Shown here in pieces: positions 63,374 to 64,000 of a stretch of 64,000 nucleotides of DNA. A program made the translations under genes and the position numbers. The number at the start of each line of letters is the position of its first letter. Within the stretch, counting starts at the first letter, position 1. The stretch is from Synaphobranchus kaupii. Taxonomy: Eukaryota; Chordata; Actinopteri; Anguilliformes; Synaphobranchidae. The notes under the pieces were generated by a model. That model ran no database searches. It was not told the origin of the DNA and worked only from the letters and a program-made list of their open reading frames with translations. The stretch is from contig CM056377.1 in the NCBI GenBank assembly GCA_029718625.1, positions 33,956,653 through 34,020,652 on the forward strand, given 5' to 3'.

Positions 63374-64000
63374 CAGTATAAAATATTATTGTTTTTGTCA
63401 TGAATTTCTTGGTGGTACAGTTTTGCAAAGAAAAGTTTGCATAGTGGTGGAGGTTACTTCATTTTCTAATCTAAACTGTTTTGGTCGTTGGTATAGTTTC
63501 TTTACATGTCTGTTTTTCTTTTCTGAAGTATACACATTTAAAAATGCATGCCCAAATCATCTCTGGTTTGTAGAAGTTGGAACAATCCATTCATTTTGCC
63601 CACTATGAAGAGCTTAAGTTAAAGATGCTACAGAAAGCCTGCTATTGTTTCTTGCACCCAATTGTTGTAACATATATCTTCATAATGGAAACCCTTAACT
63701 GAATGCAATGAACCACTCAAACTTAAATGCTTTCATTTAGTCAAGTATTTTTCAGTGCACCTTGCACATTATGTTGTGACCGGTTTCATAAATTCAGTCA
63801 GCATTATTAATCTGTCAACAGGATTTGGGAGAATTTATGTAAGCTTTTGCTTTATTGTTCAGTTATTAATCTATTAATTGCACATTAATCAGTTAATTGT
63901 ATGCCTATTTGATATTATCACAGTTCTAACAACTTGAGAGTATGGATCCAGTACGATTCCTTTTGCAATAGTTCCTGGACTAGATTACCACCTATGGGGT
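63374..64000. other. right edge, no recognisable feature
   Basis: AT-rich sequence without a supported gene or repeat. Confidence 0.5.

Overview
The window is nuclear DNA of a ray-finned (teleost-type) fish. The genes are split by GT-AG introns, the proteins are vertebrate, and the introns and spacers carry typical fish repeats: Sleeping Beauty-type and other Tc1 elements, hAT MITEs, tRNA-derived SINEs, L2/I-like LINE pieces and a Gypsy-type solo LTR. Base composition is AT-rich and simple repeats are frequent. No bacterial, plasmid or CRISPR features are present. Exon coordinates were deduced by reading splice sites and phases by eye.

Layout. (1) 1-1341: repeat-rich edge, possibly with the last codons of a plus-strand gene. 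(2) 1470-6257, minus: ddx49, a complete 13-exon DEAD-box helicase of 482 aa. A 5'-truncated LINE (6430-7960) with an intact RNase H domain sits about 170 bp upstream of its start codon. (3) 7981-12348: upstream region of homer3, holding two copies of a ~209-bp repeat. (4) 12349-35878, plus: homer3, a complete 9-exon gene of 357 aa. Its large introns hold a solo LTR (17529-18218), a LINE reverse-transcriptase relic, SINEs and MITEs. (5) 35879-43264: long non-coding stretch with a SINE, a Sleeping Beauty-type Tc1 relic and MITEs. (6) 43265-51615, minus: a four-exon ubiquitin/eL40 fusion gene (uba52 family) with intact splice sites. It has a 2-nt deletion in exon 1 and several changes at normally invariant ubiquitin positions (E16K, D21N, K48N, R74H), so it is called an unprocessed pseudogene. 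Its introns are packed with nested transposons, including a Tc1 copy with an intact transposase and an old inverted repeat of about 5.5 kb. (7) 53352-56738, plus: an eight-exon, ~386-aa gene resembling axonemal-microtubule (SAXO/TEX45-type) proteins. (8) 58755-61926, plus: arrdc2, a complete 8-exon gene of 407 aa with two PPxY motifs, followed by a ~1.4-kb 3' UTR and a poly(A) signal.

The genes do not form a functional operon. They are neighbours with unrelated roles: ribosome biogenesis (ddx49), postsynaptic scaffolding (homer3), ubiquitin/ribosome supply (uba52-like), cilia/flagella (SAXO-like, tentative) and arrestin-type adaptor for NEDD4 ligases (arrdc2). Their human counterparts DDX49, HOMER3, UBA52 and ARRDC2 all lie in 19p13.11, so the window is a rearranged piece of a conserved vertebrate block. 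The most unusual part is the uba52-like locus at 43-52 kb.
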